Shown: positions 28,165-38,247, counted from the first letter of the stretch. The stretch is DNA of 64,000 nt from Sinorhizobium meliloti (GCF_035610345.1 NZ_CP141215.1:273727-337726), one strand, 5' to 3'. The notes: generated from the sequence alone by a model not told the origin. Made by a program: numbers and translations.

Positions 28165-28350
28165 ATTGGGTAGTCCAGTTCCAAGGAAGGAGTTCGTCGA
28201 TCCTATTTGCGGGATGATCGGCGATGCGATTGATGATGTCGGCGAGGTACGCGTGCGGGTTGATGCCGCCCCATTTTGCAGGTCTCCGAGGATCGTGTAG
28301 ATGACAGCGGCGCGCTCACCGCCGGCGTCTGAGCCGCTGAAGAGATAGTT
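28165..28350 (-). pseudogene. IS66 tnpC C-terminal fragment
   Basis: Minus-strand NYLFSGSDAGGERAAVIYTI and, after a frame change, HAYLADIINRIADHPANRID followed by ELLPWNW match the C-terminal end of the IS66 DDE transposase TnpC. The rest of the gene is absent. Confidence 0.75.
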
Positions 28351-28399
28351 CTTTCTCCAATTCCAATGCCCCGTTCATTCTGCCCATGTCGGCGATGAA

Positions 28400-28645
28400 G
28401 TTGAGGTGCTTTATCGCTGGCATCCTTATTTTGGCCAGAGGGTTTCCATTCGCCGTGTTGAAGAACGAGCGACAGGCCGGTTTTTGAAGGTTCTGGGGCC
28501 GACGGGTGTCGTCATCGCGATCGCAGGGTGGATGATCGATCCCTTGGTCTGCCGCGGCATGACCATGGGAACGCCACGCGTCGATCTTGCGACGCTAATC
28601 GAATTGAACAGGCTGGTCTCTGGCGGCAGCAAAGCGGCACCCTTC
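28400..28645 (+). pseudogene. Small recombinase-associated protein, partial
   Basis: The frame YRWHPYFGQRVSIRRVEERA, then GRFLKVLGPTGVVIAIAGWM and LATLIELNRLVSGG resembles a conserved small protein of about 100 residues often encoded just before serine recombinases on mobile DNA. No clear start codon is in the family position. Its function is not known to me. Confidence 0.45.
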
Positions 28646-28679
28646 CGAAGTGGACGTAGAATCACTCAGGAGGACCAGG

Positions 28680-28859
28680 ATGAGATCCCGCAATACGCTG
28701 GTGCCGGCGTCGGGCCGGCAGCTCGACCTGATATTCAAAACCCGGATGCTCGACGGACTGAGCGACAAGGATCGCAAGAAGGCGATTTCAACGCTGGCTT
28801 GCCTGCTGATGCAGGCCGCAGGCCTCGTCGTCGAGGAGCTCAACGATGACCAGCACTGA
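28680..28859 (+). CDS. Small conserved protein next to serine recombinase
   Basis: A short protein of about 59 residues from ATG 28680 ([20 protein letters not shown]), continuing [20 protein letters not shown] and [18 protein letters not shown]; an in-frame start at 28650 is also possible. It overlaps the start of the recombinase frame at 28846, an arrangement seen in recombinase modules. Function unknown; possibly an accessory DNA-binding factor. Its recombinase partner is broken, so it is probably without role here. Confidence 0.5.
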   Translation: MRSRNTLVPASGRQLDLIFKTRMLDGLSDKDRKKAISTLACLLMQAAGLVVEELNDDQH

Positions 28860-29130
28860 CTTAATTCCGGCAGCGCTACTCGCGCGCAAGGCAATCGTTT
28901 ATGTGCGGCAATCCACTCAGTCGCATGTTGAATTAGCCCCCGAACGCATGGCCGAGGCGTTCGTCAAAACATTCAAGCGCGATTACGTCTCGGTGAACCC
29001 AACCCCCGACGCTGAAACCGTCATGGCGCAACTGCCGTTCTGGTTCGAGCATTACAACAATCTTCACCCGCACAGTGCTTTAGGATATCAATCGCCGCGC
29101 GAGTTCATCAGCTCGCAATCTCAAACCTGA
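28846..29130 (+). pseudogene. Chimeric frame: serine recombinase N-terminus joined to IS3 OrfB C-terminus
   Basis: The first 30 codons ([29 protein letters not shown]) are the N-terminus of a large serine recombinase, whose catalytic Ser sits in VRQSTQ. From about codon 35 the sequence is [20 protein letters not shown] and [20 protein letters not shown], the end of an IS3-family OrfB including the last catalytic Glu region. An in-frame fusion of 94 codons has thus arisen by deletion or insertion. No function is expected. Confidence 0.75.
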
Positions 29131-29500
29131 GCATGTCCGGTCTTTTGGGGGCAACTCCACATGTATGGACGGCCTCCGCGTGGCAAGGGGCAGTTTAGTG
29201 TTCCCGGCAAGTTGGTCGGGTGCAGGCATGTATTCGGCCTCGGATTGCGGCTTGTTCATGCCGCTGGCCCTGATGTAGTCCGCTGATCGGATCCCAGACA
29301 GGTCAACGCGCTTTGAAGCGGCACCCACTGATCGGGTTCGTCGATCCCGGCTCGACCGTTCGCCATCACACCATTTGCACCTCACCAGTTCCTGCAGCCT
29401 CCTGACTTTTCAAAGGACGGCGGCCGCCTCAAATCGCTTGCCTGTTGTCATCAACGCCCAGACGATCCGCGCCATCTTGTTCATGTCCTCGGAGCCATCG
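29131..29500. other. IS debris
   Basis: Mostly unrecognised. Near 29408-29480 on the minus strand, MNKMARIVWALMTTGKRF resembles the C-terminus of an IS110-family transposase. Confidence 0.4.
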
Positions 29501-30070
29501 ATGTCTGCGAAGTACGACAGCAAGCGCACAAAGACGGATGTCCTCATCGAAGAGGGCACGTTCAATCCCACCCCCGAGAAGGTGCGCGATCCAAAGTTTC
29601 GGGGCAGCGAGTTCTTCGATCCGCACGACGCCGTGCAGGTCAAATACGAGATGCTGCGTCGCGTCTCCATCGACAAGGTGCCGGTGACGGAGGCCTCCGA
29701 CGAGTATGGTGTTTCCAGGCCGACCTACTACCAGGCCAAGGTGAACTTCGATATGGCCGGCATTGCCGGACTGGTGCCGACGAAGCCAGGGCCCCGCGGT
29801 TCCCACAAGATCGACGACAAGGTCGTGGCATATCTGCAGGCGCATCTCGCCCCAGGAGAACCCGTCCGCGCCCGGGAACTTGCCAAGCTGCTGCGCCAAG
29901 AACTCGATATCGAGCTTCATCCCAGATCGATCGAGCGGGTTCTAAAAAAAGCGGCAGGTAGACATTGCCGCGACGGCAGCATGCCCGATCCAACCGTCAA
30001 CCATCGCGGCCCAGTACGAGGTATTGCGCAAGGCTGCTCTCGGCGCAGCGTTGCCGCTTATGGCCCGTAG
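29501..30070 (+). CDS. Helix-turn-helix protein associated with recombinase modules, possibly truncated
   Basis: From MSAKYDSKRTKTDVLIEEGT the protein has a helix-turn-helix at about residues 47-75 (YEMLRRVSIDKVPVTEASDE, YGVSRPTYYQAK) and then GLVPTKPGPRGSHKIDDKVV with a winged-helix-like PVRARELAKLLRQELDIELH. Up to VLKKAAGR near residue 150 it looks like a conserved DNA-binding protein of rhizobial mobile DNA. The last 35 residues are low in similarity and probably follow a frame change. It may regulate or assist the serine recombinase whose start lies at 30254. Confidence 0.6.
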   Translation: MSAKYDSKRTKTDVLIEEGTFNPTPEKVRDPKFRGSEFFDPHDAVQVKYEMLRRVSIDKVPVTEASDEYGVSRPTYYQAKVNFDMAGIAGLVPTKPGPRGSHKIDDKVVAYLQAHLAPGEPVRARELAKLLRQELDIELHPRSIERVLKKAAGRHCRDGSMPDPTVNHRGPVRGIAQGCSRRSVAAYGP

Positions 30071-30253
30071 CGGCCTGCTGCTCTTTTTGCGCCGGGGCAT
30101 GTGGGGATGGGCTCAGGCGCTAGCCACAACAGCAATCACCCCGCGAGAGCAGAATTACCCATCGTCAATTGCTTGACCGCTTCACCGCGGACACAGCGCC
30201 GTCGTTCACGTCCTTGCGACAATCGCCATGAGCATCAACGATCGGAGATCACG

Positions 30254-30370
30254 ATGAATGTACATCTCAAAGTCCAGCCTCATCACCTCGAACGCGGCGC
30301 CTATCTGTACATCCGCCACTCTTCCATGCGGCAAGTCGTTGAGAACGTCGAGAGCGCCAGGCGGCAGCAC
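30254..30370 (+). pseudogene. Serine recombinase N-terminal fragment
   Basis: MNVHLKVQPHHLERGAYLYI followed by RHSSMRQVVENVESARRQ is the start of a large serine recombinase (catalytic Ser in RHSSMRQ). Family similarity is lost after about 38 codons. Confidence 0.65.
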
Positions 30371-30514
30371 CGGGGGAGCCGCCGCAGAGGGGCGACCGGT
30401 ATCGTCATCGCAGGCCCTCCGTCATCGCCTCGTCCAAACACACCGATCGGAATGAGGTTCAAGGCGGATTGCGGCAGAAGCACAAGGCATCCGGCCTATG
30501 ACCGAGCTGTCCGG

Positions 30515-30685
30515 CCTCGGCTGCCCGTATCCAGCGGAAAAGCAAGTTGCTGTTGAGCCCGCGCCGGCGCGCCAGCCCTGCTACAGAGTTGCCGGGAAGC
30601 TAAGCTTCTTCAACAATTCGCCATTTGTGTTCCAGCGACCAGTTTCGTCGACCGCGCTTCGCCGCTTCGCTCATTCCCGACATCA
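30515..30685 (-). pseudogene. IS66 tnpA N-terminal fragment
   Basis: Minus-strand MSGMSEAAKRGRRNWSLEHK and RIVEEA, then after a stop LPGNSVAGLARRRGLNSNLL and FRW, match the helix-turn-helix region of IS66 TnpA. It belongs to the IS66 outline ending at 30772. Confidence 0.75.
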
Positions 30686-30695
30686 AATACCGCCA

Positions 30696-30725
30696 TAGTG
30701 TCCACTTAGCACTTGGTGGACACTA
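30696..30725. repeat. Subterminal palindrome TAGTGTCCAC, right end of IS66 outline
   Basis: TAGTGTCCAC (30696-30705) and GTGGACACTA (30716-30725) with a ten-base spacer. It lies just upstream (minus strand) of the tnpA start and is the counterpart of 28132-28162, so it is probably a transposase or regulatory site of this IS66. Confidence 0.85.
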
Positions 30726-30750
30726 TCCCACTCCACGGCAGCGCCGGTAG

Positions 30751-30780
30751 GCGGTCATCACGCCACGCTTACTATCGTTG
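30751..30780 (-). repeat. IS66 terminal repeat with target duplication, right
   Basis: The terminal repeat is 30751-30772 and the second TATCGTTG target copy is 30773-30780. Removing the element and one target copy rejoins the two integrase halves. Confidence 0.88.
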
Positions 30781-31245
30781 CGGTCCTTGCCACCCTTGCC
30801 ATGCTCGAAGCGGATGATGCGGCGTTCCCCATCAATGTCGCGGACCTTGAGATGGACAGCTTCCGCGGTGCGAAGTCCCCCCGAATAAGTTGTCGTCAGT
30901 GCGGTGCGGGTCCTCAGGCTCGCAACCACTTCCAGAAACCGCACGATCTCGTCGCCGCTGAGAACCGTCGGCAGCTTGGCGGTGTGCGGGCATAGGCTAT
31001 GCGCTCCGGTATCTCGACACGACCAAGCGTGACGCCAAAGAAGAACCGCAGGGCACAAACTGCCTGTTTTAAGGCCGGCCACGATAGGCCGATGATACCA
31101 GATGCACCTGAAACGCGCGCACATTTTCGAGTCCAAGACGGTCTGGCGACCGCCCGAAATAGCGCGAGAACTTCGTTACCGCACGCGAATACGCCGTTGT
31201 AGTTGGCAAGGCTCTGGGGGTGAACCCGCCTACTACGTCCCAATC
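30781..31245 (-). pseudogene. Tyrosine integrase, N-terminal half, separated by IS66 insertion
   Basis: Minus-strand frames give ALRFFFGVTLGRVEIPERIA, then KLPTVLSGDEIVRFLEVVAS and GGLRTAEAVHLKVRDIDGER, with the first catalytic Arg in GGLRTAE and FEHGKGGKDRN at the break point. The remainder of the protein is at 27785-28075. Positions 31246-31415 hold nothing recognisable. Confidence 0.78.
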
Positions 31246-31415
31246 CATGGCATCAAACGTTAGACTCCCGTCTGACGGGACGTTGGCTTAGGTTGAGATA
31301 GCCCTGATGAACTGCCGAGGGGAAGCCATCTTCAGGGCGGAACGGGGGCAGTTCAGCGTCCCGAAGAGGTGGACACCAGTTTGTGGACGTTGATCCGCGA
31401 AGACTGACGGAACGT

Positions 31416-32171
31416 TCATAATAACCAATGCGGCTCGACCAGTCCTAACTGTTCTGCTTCCTTTGCGGCAACCATTCTGTTCGGAGCCCCCAATCTTTTC
31501 ATCGCACCTTTAATATGAAAATCGACCGTGTTCGACGTAATTCCAAGTATAATGCCAATGTCCCAGGATGATTTTCCTTTCAGTACCCATGAGAGACACT
31601 CCTTTTGTCTAGCCGTAAGGCGGGGAACGTCGGCGCTCAAATCTAAACACTCCACGACCTTAATGTGAAAAAGGAGCGTAGCAGCGTGCAGGTAGGTAAT
31701 CGCGAAGTCGCTTAGGCCCCTCGTTCCCGTCCGCACAAAGCTCATGGTTGGGGAAATTTTCCGCGGCCACGGCAGTGGAATGGTAACACCGGTGTCCAGA
31801 CCAAATTCTTTAGCCTCGTCGAAGATACGTCGTTCTCGGTCGGCGGTATTTGGGTCTTTGTACGCGTCATCCCATGTTAAAGGTGACCACTGCAGAACGC
31901 CCGGCTTTGCGCTCGGATCGAGTATGTCATAGCCGTTTTGCAAACAATGCTCCTGCCACTCCTCAGGATAAGTTGAGATTTTTGGCAGCATACTTGCGCT
32001 CTTTCCTTGCACATTCTGAACGTGCGTTCGAGCACCATAGGCAATCGAGTCGCAGTCGAAAATTTGCGCAAAAACGGAGATCTGCTCGAACATCTTTTCC
32101 ACGCCTGTTCCTCCGCGAATCTGGTCCAGAAACATGCCAAACGCGTGTTCAACCTCAGTTTGCGTCGTCAT
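31416..32171 (-). CDS. LuxR-family quorum-sensing-type regulator (solo)
   Basis: A 251-residue protein with an N-terminal autoinducer-binding domain and a C-terminal LuxR helix-turn-helix (LTARQKECLSWVLKGKSSWD, IGIILGITSNTVDFHIKGAM, near residues 186-225). Ligand-pocket landmarks by spacing against TraR: Trp 72, Asp 85 in DILDP and Trp 100 are present, but the position equivalent to TraR Tyr 61 is Cys 76. No luxI-type synthase gene is in the window, so it is a solo receptor that might sense acyl-homoserine lactones made elsewhere, or another ligand. It stands alone, flanked by recombinase remnants. Its targets are unknown. Confidence 0.88.
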   Translation of the reverse strand: MTTQTEVEHAFGMFLDQIRGGTGVEKMFEQISVFAQIFDCDSIAYGARTHVQNVQGKSASMLPKISTYPEEWQEHCLQNGYDILDPSAKPGVLQWSPLTWDDAYKDPNTADRERRIFDEAKEFGLDTGVTIPLPWPRKISPTMSFVRTGTRGLSDFAITYLHAATLLFHIKVVECLDLSADVPRLTARQKECLSWVLKGKSSWDIGIILGITSNTVDFHIKGAMKRLGAPNRMVAAKEAEQLGLVEPHWLL

Positions 32172-32229
32172 CTAGCAAACCCTTGTACATCGAGCAAACA
32201 AACCGATCGCGAGGTTCCGCCTGTCGCTT

Positions 32230-32640
32230 GGCTACAGACATCGCGATCGTGACTGTCCTAAATGAGCAGGAGGGGCCATCAGGTCGGCAATACCGGTGAG
32301 GTACCAATAGGTACCGGAGACCTGGAATGGCAGACATAGGTGGCCGCGTATGACCGATACCCGCACCTACTTTCGGCAGGCGGCACTCACCGGCTGATGA
32401 AGGTGTCGCGCAGATCGTGAGTGCGAGACTCGTCATAGACCACACGAGCAAGTCCCGACGTAAATGCTCGAATACCCAACGAACCTGCCGCTTGATAGGC
32501 GCTTGCCGAAAGGCGAAGACAAAGAAGTTGAAGCCCGGACGTAGCGTGGCGGGCAGACGACGTCGCCGCCTCGGAGCTTCAGTCAGCGTCATCTCTTTTA
32601 CTCCGGTCGGATGATCGACGCATGCGGTGTAAGCGTGCAG
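32230..32640 (-). pseudogene. Decayed RIT-like tyrosine recombinase remnant
   Basis: Scattered minus-strand segments in several frames (CRLPKVGAGIGHTRPPMS, PGLRYLLVPHRYCRPDGPS and others) correspond to the LSTYLGHxxVSxTYWYL end and preceding parts of a second-type RIT recombinase. No open frame remains. Confidence 0.5.
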
Positions 32641-32672
32641 GTAGGAACGGGATTTCCGGCGGCGTCTGCGCA

Positions 32673-33875
32673 TCACCAGAGCACCGGGAACGCCTCGAAC
32701 CCGCCAGTGATGATCGCCTTGCGCAGCTTCAGTTCTTCGGGTGCCACGGCCAGGCGCAGCGCGGGAAATCGCTGGAAGATAGAACCGAACACCACCCTGA
32801 GTTCCAGCCTGGCCAGCTCCACGCCGATGCAGTAGTGCGGGCCGTAGGAGAACGCCAGATGCGGCTTTTCCTCGCGTCCGACGTCAAAGATTTCCGGGTC
32901 GTCAAAATGGCGCGGATCGAACGATGTCGCCGGCAGACCGACAAGCACCTTGCTCTCTGCGGGAATATGTACGCCCGCGATGGTCACGTCGGTCCTCGGA
33001 TAGCGCATGATGCCGTCCCAGCCCGCGCCCGGCGGGTACATGCGCAGGATTTCCTCCACCGCCTTGTCCACCAGAGATGGATCGCCGACCAGGCGTTCGC
33101 GTTGTTGCGGATGGCGAAACATGGCCAAAAGGCCGAATTCGATCTGCGCGACAGTGGTCTCGTGGCCGGCCACCAGCATGCCAGCCGCCAGGCCGATCGC
33201 CTCTTCCTCGGTCGCCTTGCCCTGGTCGACCGCCGCGAGTAGATCCGTCAGCAGGTTGTCGCCCGGATCCTGGCGCTTGTCTCGCATCTTGCCGCGAATG
33301 TAGGCGCGCAATTCTTCCCAGGCCAGGCGCGCCGCGCTGCGCGGGCCGCTTTCATACTGGTGCGTCATCACCTTGTCGGACAGCCCGGCGAAAAAGGCGT
33401 GATCCTCATAGAGCACGCCCATCAGCGCGCTGATGACCATGGCCGGAAGCGGAAAGGAGAGGTGGCGGCGCAGGTCGGCGGGCTGCGGCTGGGCCGCCAG
33501 CGTCTCGAACAACTGCGCTGCGATCGCCTCGACCTGCTGCGCGAGCAGCTTCACCCTGCCGCTGCTGAAGGCCGGCGCCACGATCGTGCGTAGCCTGGCA
33601 TGCTCGCTCCCCTCGTGCGAGCCCAGCCACCCCGGCGAACCGAGAATCACCGTAGCCGAGGTGACTGCCGCTGGCGGCATTCCCGAGGGCCGGAACGCCG
33701 CGTCGGACAGTACCGCCTTGGCCTCGTCGTAGCCTGTCACCCACCAGCCTTCGTCCCCGGACGGGAAGCGCACGCGGTGGATCGGACCTTTGGCGCGTAG
33801 CGCCAACATCTCGGGCGAGGGCTCGATGTGATCGACGCGCCACATCGGCAGCATCGGTAAGGGTTGTCCGGACAT
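32673..33875 (-). CDS. cyp112: Cytochrome P450 CYP112 (gibberellin biosynthesis)
   Basis: A 400-residue soluble bacterial cytochrome P450 starting MSGQPLPMLPMWRVDHIEPS at 33875. The longer open frame upstream is AT-rich non-coding sequence. Key features are the I-helix AGHETT (236-241), ExxR (EILR, 275-278) and the haem-binding loop FSYGPHYCIGVELA with Cys 349. From memory the sequence is very close to CYP112 (BJ-1) of Bradyrhizobium and other rhizobia, part of the operon that makes gibberellin precursors from ent-kaurene; CYP112 takes part in oxidising gibberellin intermediates (carbon-20 loss in GA12 to GA9 conversion). The other operon genes (CYP114, CYP117, ferredoxin, SDR, GGPS, CPS, KS) are not in this window. 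It is either an orphan copy or its partners lie elsewhere. Confidence 0.88.
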   Translation of the reverse strand: MSGQPLPMLPMWRVDHIEPSPEMLALRAKGPIHRVRFPSGDEGWWVTGYDEAKAVLSDAAFRPSGMPPAAVTSATVILGSPGWLGSHEGSEHARLRTIVAPAFSSGRVKLLAQQVEAIAAQLFETLAAQPQPADLRRHLSFPLPAMVISALMGVLYEDHAFFAGLSDKVMTHQYESGPRSAARLAWEELRAYIRGKMRDKRQDPGDNLLTDLLAAVDQGKATEEEAIGLAAGMLVAGHETTVAQIEFGLLAMFRHPQQRERLVGDPSLVDKAVEEILRMYPPGAGWDGIMRYPRTDVTIAGVHIPAESKVLVGLPATSFDPRHFDDPEIFDVGREEKPHLAFSYGPHYCIGVELARLELRVVFGSIFQRFPALRLAVAPEELKLRKAIITGGFEAFPVLW

Positions 33876-34140
33876 GGCAAGCTCATTCTCTAAACGATGC
33901 AAGGGCGGAAGACCGGCACCCGCTGTGGGCAGCGAATGGCGTAAGACAAACTCTAGTATTAGCTCGTTCTTTAGACAAGCGCAGCTGTAGATATTTCCGA
34001 TTATATTCTTCCATATACAATAGTCATACTTTATCAACACCCGCACTCTCACTATATTTGCAAATATATTCTAGTTGTCCCCCGGGTGATGGATTTGACG
34101 TGATACATGCCGGGAACGGGGCGTTTGATTAACAAGAAGG
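33876..34140 (-). promoter_or_regulatory. AT-rich region upstream of CYP112
   Basis: Positions 33945-34090 are strongly AT-rich compared with the surroundings (for example ATATTTGCAAATATATT near 34056-34072, itself palindromic). This is where the CYP112 promoter should be. No defined promoter class could be assigned. The contrast in composition suggests an original native upstream region. Confidence 0.5.
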
Positions 34141-34356
34141 GATGGCACACGAACGGCGGAAGACCATGCTGGCGCGGGACATCCTCGACCTCATGGCTGA
34201 GCTCGTGAACGGCCTTTGCTCAGGACCTGCCGACAGTCTTCAGAGTGTTCAAGCCTTGTCAAAAGCCGTCGTTTCGAACTCGTCGACGAGATTTCCTCCC
34301 GATAGCGACCTGAGCCGAGCGAGATGATTGCTGTGATCGCAATGTTCCTTCGCGCG

Positions 34357-34560
34357 AGAGGCTCTTGATCGTATCGGTGCGCTTTACGACATCAAGCGCG
34401 ACATTGCAGGCCAACCTGCCGATATCCGCCTTGCTGCTCGTCAGAAGCACAGCAAAGCAATGGTCGAAGCATTCCGCGTCTGGGCTGAAGCGCAACTGAA
34501 CGTATACGGGCAAGGGCGATCTGGCGAACGCCTTCCGTTATGAACTCATTGCTCGCGTCA
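34357..34560 (+). pseudogene. IS66 tnpC C-terminal-region fragment
   Basis: The plus-strand frame EALDRIGALYDIKRDIAGQP, then RLAARQKHSKAMVEAFRVWA matches the region of IS66 TnpC after the last catalytic Glu. Both sides are lost. Positions 34141-34356 hold no recognised gene. Confidence 0.65.
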
Positions 34561-34672
34561 AGGCGTCTCCAGCGGTAGCAATCGGCCCGTTCCGAAGGTG
34601 GCCAGCAGACCGGATGATCAGCGTCGGATCGACCTGTCTCAACGAGATCGCTCGCGTCTCTTCGTTGCGTAG

Positions 34673-34701
34673 CAAAAAAGGGCGGCTCGAGAGCCGCCCT
34701 T
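34673..34701 (-). terminator. Rho-independent terminator of groESL
   Basis: On the minus strand an 11-bp stem (AAGGGCGGCTC / GAGCCGCCCTT, 34678-34701) is followed by a run of T (complement of AAAAAA at 34674-34679), 37 bases past the groEL stop. Confidence 0.9.
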
Positions 34702-34737
34702 CAGATCCGAATGGATCCTGCTAAGGCTGTCGCCTTA

Positions 34738-36417
<1,680 letters not shown>

Positions 36418-36450
36418 TCAAATTGCGGAAGTTTGAAGGGTTGCCGGCGA

Positions 36451-36747
36451 TCAGCCGATGACACCCATGATGTCGGCTTCCTTCATGATCAGAAGGTCTT
36501 CGCCGTTGATCTTGACTTCGGTGCCGGACCACTTGCCGAACAGGATGCGGTCGCCAGCCTTCACGTCGAGCGGAACAACCTTGCCGCTTTCGTCACGGGC
36601 ACCCGAACCGACAGCGACGATTTCGCCTTCCTGAGGCTTTTCCTTCGCGGTGTCCGGGATGATGATGCCGCCCTTGGTCTTTTCTTCAGATTCGACGCGG
36701 CGAACGACGACGCGGTCGTGCAGCGGACGGAAATTGGTGCTTGCCAT
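36451..36747 (-). CDS. groES: 10-kDa co-chaperonin GroES
   Basis: A 98-residue GroES with the mobile loop [20 protein letters not shown] (about 21-40), the roof-loop region and a conserved C-terminal [20 protein letters not shown]. It caps the GroEL ring and is co-transcribed with groEL, which begins 75 bases downstream. It starts at ATG 36747, 57 bases from the CIRCE operator. Length and motifs are normal. Confidence 0.97.
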   Translation of the reverse strand: MASTNFRPLHDRVVVRRVESEEKTKGGIIIPDTAKEKPQEGEIVAVGSGARDESGKVVPLDVKAGDRILFGKWSGTEVKINGEDLLIMKEADIMGVIG

Positions 36748-36803
36748 TGTCTAATCCCTCGATCATTGACAGTACGGATATTTGAACGACCCGGTGGTGG
36801 TTG

Positions 36804-36830
36804 CTAGCACTCTTTACACAAGAGTGCTAG
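36804..36830. promoter_or_regulatory. CIRCE operator (HrcA-binding inverted repeat)
   Basis: CTAGCACTC (36804-36812), nine-base spacer, GAGTGCTAG (36822-36830). It matches the CIRCE consensus TTAGCACTC-N9-GAGTGCTAA except at the outer base of each arm, and lies 57 bases upstream of groES. HrcA repression of this operon is expected, with heat-shock induction. Confidence 0.95.
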
Positions 36831-37038
36831 CTCCGTGGCGCAGATGCGCCCCGGCTCTCGTGCCCGTCAGGGCAAATTCCCGACGGGACAAGGCCGATCG
36901 CATGCATGGGATAGCCGATTACGATCCTCTTATGTCCGGTTTGGGCATTGCATCAAGGTCGGCGTTTTCTCGTTGCGAGGGGCGCTACTCGCGAGCTCCA
37001 GATGAAGAACGCTTCCGCGATGCAAAATGGAATAGAGG
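36831..37038. other. Region between the CIRCE operator and the thioredoxin-like gene
   Basis: About 210 bases with the groESL promoter at its groES-proximal side and no gene. Confidence 0.5.
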
Positions 37039-38247
37039 TCATTCAAGAGCTCCTCTGTCAGCCGGGTTCTCCTGCTCCGCCATCGGCGTGACACCGTCCG
37101 GAGCTATCTCCTCCGGAGCCACGCAAACATCGCCGGAACAAACCGTCTCGCCCTTGTAGTTGGCCAGGGTCTGCAGCAGATGTGGTAGAAAGCCCTCTTT
37201 CAGTCCGTCCATGTCAGGATCTGGCCCGTCCAGCAACTTCAGCGCTACCTCGAGCAACTCGATTGCGCGGTCCTTGTTGCCGCTCGCATTATAGTACGCA
37301 GCGACCATCTCATAAGAACACACCTTGTCGTAGTCATCATTCAGCCGAGACTGTGCCAGAATGTGTTCGGAGAGCTCCTTGCCCATGGCAAAGCGCTCGA
37401 CAGACGGAAATTTCGAGTAGTCATACGCCGGGTCGAACAGTAGGCCAAAAGCCAGCTGCAGCATGTATTCGTAATTTGTGTTGATTGCGTCGCGAACGAA
37501 TTTGCATAGCATGGGCAGCCCGGTCTGGATGTCGTGCATATTATGAAGCAGCAGATGGACATGCGCGTGGCGGAAGAAAAGGCTAGTTGGATCAAGGGCG
37601 ACGCCCTCTTCGATGGCCGCACGCGCCGTCTTCCAATCCTCTATCTCCTCCGCTGCCGCGATTTTGTCTTTGATCTGCTTCTTCAATGCTTCCTTTGCCG
37701 CTTTTGGTTCATTTTCGGCGATCCGCTCCCTTTCGGCGGCATTCGCTTGAGCGCTGGTGCGCCAGGTGCCGCCAAGCACTTGCGGCAGAACGTCAGGCAG
37801 GTCGTCCGGATGGCCGATAAAGGCGATGTAGCCGTCTCGGTCGATCACAAACGCCTGCGGAATCTCGACGGAAAAACTCGGCTGCATCCAAAGCGTGTCC
37901 ATTGTGCCTGTGTCGTCGAGCCCGACCCGAAAGTTCAACTTCTTGAACTGGGCCAACCACGCGTCCAAATGGGCCTGAGCCTCCCCGGCGGACGCAGCGC
38001 TTTCGTGTGCTGCGACGGTGACGACCTCAACTCCACTGTCCTTGTAAGTTTCCTGCAGCTCTATCAGATTGAGCATCGCCCCCTCACAAGCTTCACACCA
38101 GGTTCCACAAAATTCGAGGATGTACAATTTACCTGGCTGGAAGCTCGCAAGGGGCTCACCACGTATCCAGTCCCGGACTTTGAGTTCAGGCGCCAGAGAG
38201 TCCATTTGCAGGACCGGAGCACTCGTTGAAGGTAATTTGTGTGACAT
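37039..38247 (-). CDS. Thioredoxin/TlpA-like redox protein with helical TPR-like C-terminal region
   Basis: A 402-residue protein from MSHKLPSTSAPVLQMDSLAP at 38247, preceded by AGGAGAGCAAGCT, a good ribosome-binding site; the longer open start is rejected for this reason. Residues 15-170 form a redoxin domain with LYILEFCGTWCEACEGAMLN (active-site Cys 51 and Cys 54, plus Cys 47) and the cis-Pro region VEIPQAFVIDRDGYIAFIGH. Residues 180-370 are helical and repeat-like (EDWKTARAAIEEGVALDPTS, GNKDRAIELLEVALKLL), suggesting TPR-type packing. There is no signal peptide, so it is cytosolic, unlike TlpA itself. A C-terminal CSGDVC pair may be redox-active or bind metal. Role unknown; it may act as a reductase or sensor for partner proteins. 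Confidence 0.75.
   Translation of the reverse strand: MSHKLPSTSAPVLQMDSLAPELKVRDWIRGEPLASFQPGKLYILEFCGTWCEACEGAMLNLIELQETYKDSGVEVVTVAAHESAASAGEAQAHLDAWLAQFKKLNFRVGLDDTGTMDTLWMQPSFSVEIPQAFVIDRDGYIAFIGHPDDLPDVLPQVLGGTWRTSAQANAAERERIAENEPKAAKEALKKQIKDKIAAAEEIEDWKTARAAIEEGVALDPTSLFFRHAHVHLLLHNMHDIQTGLPMLCKFVRDAINTNYEYMLQLAFGLLFDPAYDYSKFPSVERFAMGKELSEHILAQSRLNDDYDKVCSYEMVAAYYNASGNKDRAIELLEVALKLLDGPDPDMDGLKEGFLPHLLQTLANYKGETVCSGDVCVAPEEIAPDGVTPMAEQENPADRGALE

Larger units (their letters stand above)
28084..30772 (-). mobile_element. IS66-family element outline with 8-bp target duplication and replaced interior
   Basis: Terminal inverted repeats begin GTAAGCGTGGCGT at 28084 and, inverted, end CGCCACGCTTAC at 30772, the IS66 family end. 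Direct repeats TATCGTTG flank both sides (28076-28083 and 30773-30780), the 8-bp duplication typical of IS66. The tnpA start lies inside the right end and the tnpC end inside the left end, both on the minus strand. Between them (28350-30515) IS66 sequence is replaced by recombinase-associated genes and IS3 debris. Confidence 0.85.

Noticed and set aside
31416..32171. Complete quorum-sensing pair
   Set aside because: No luxI-type gene was found within the window on either strand.
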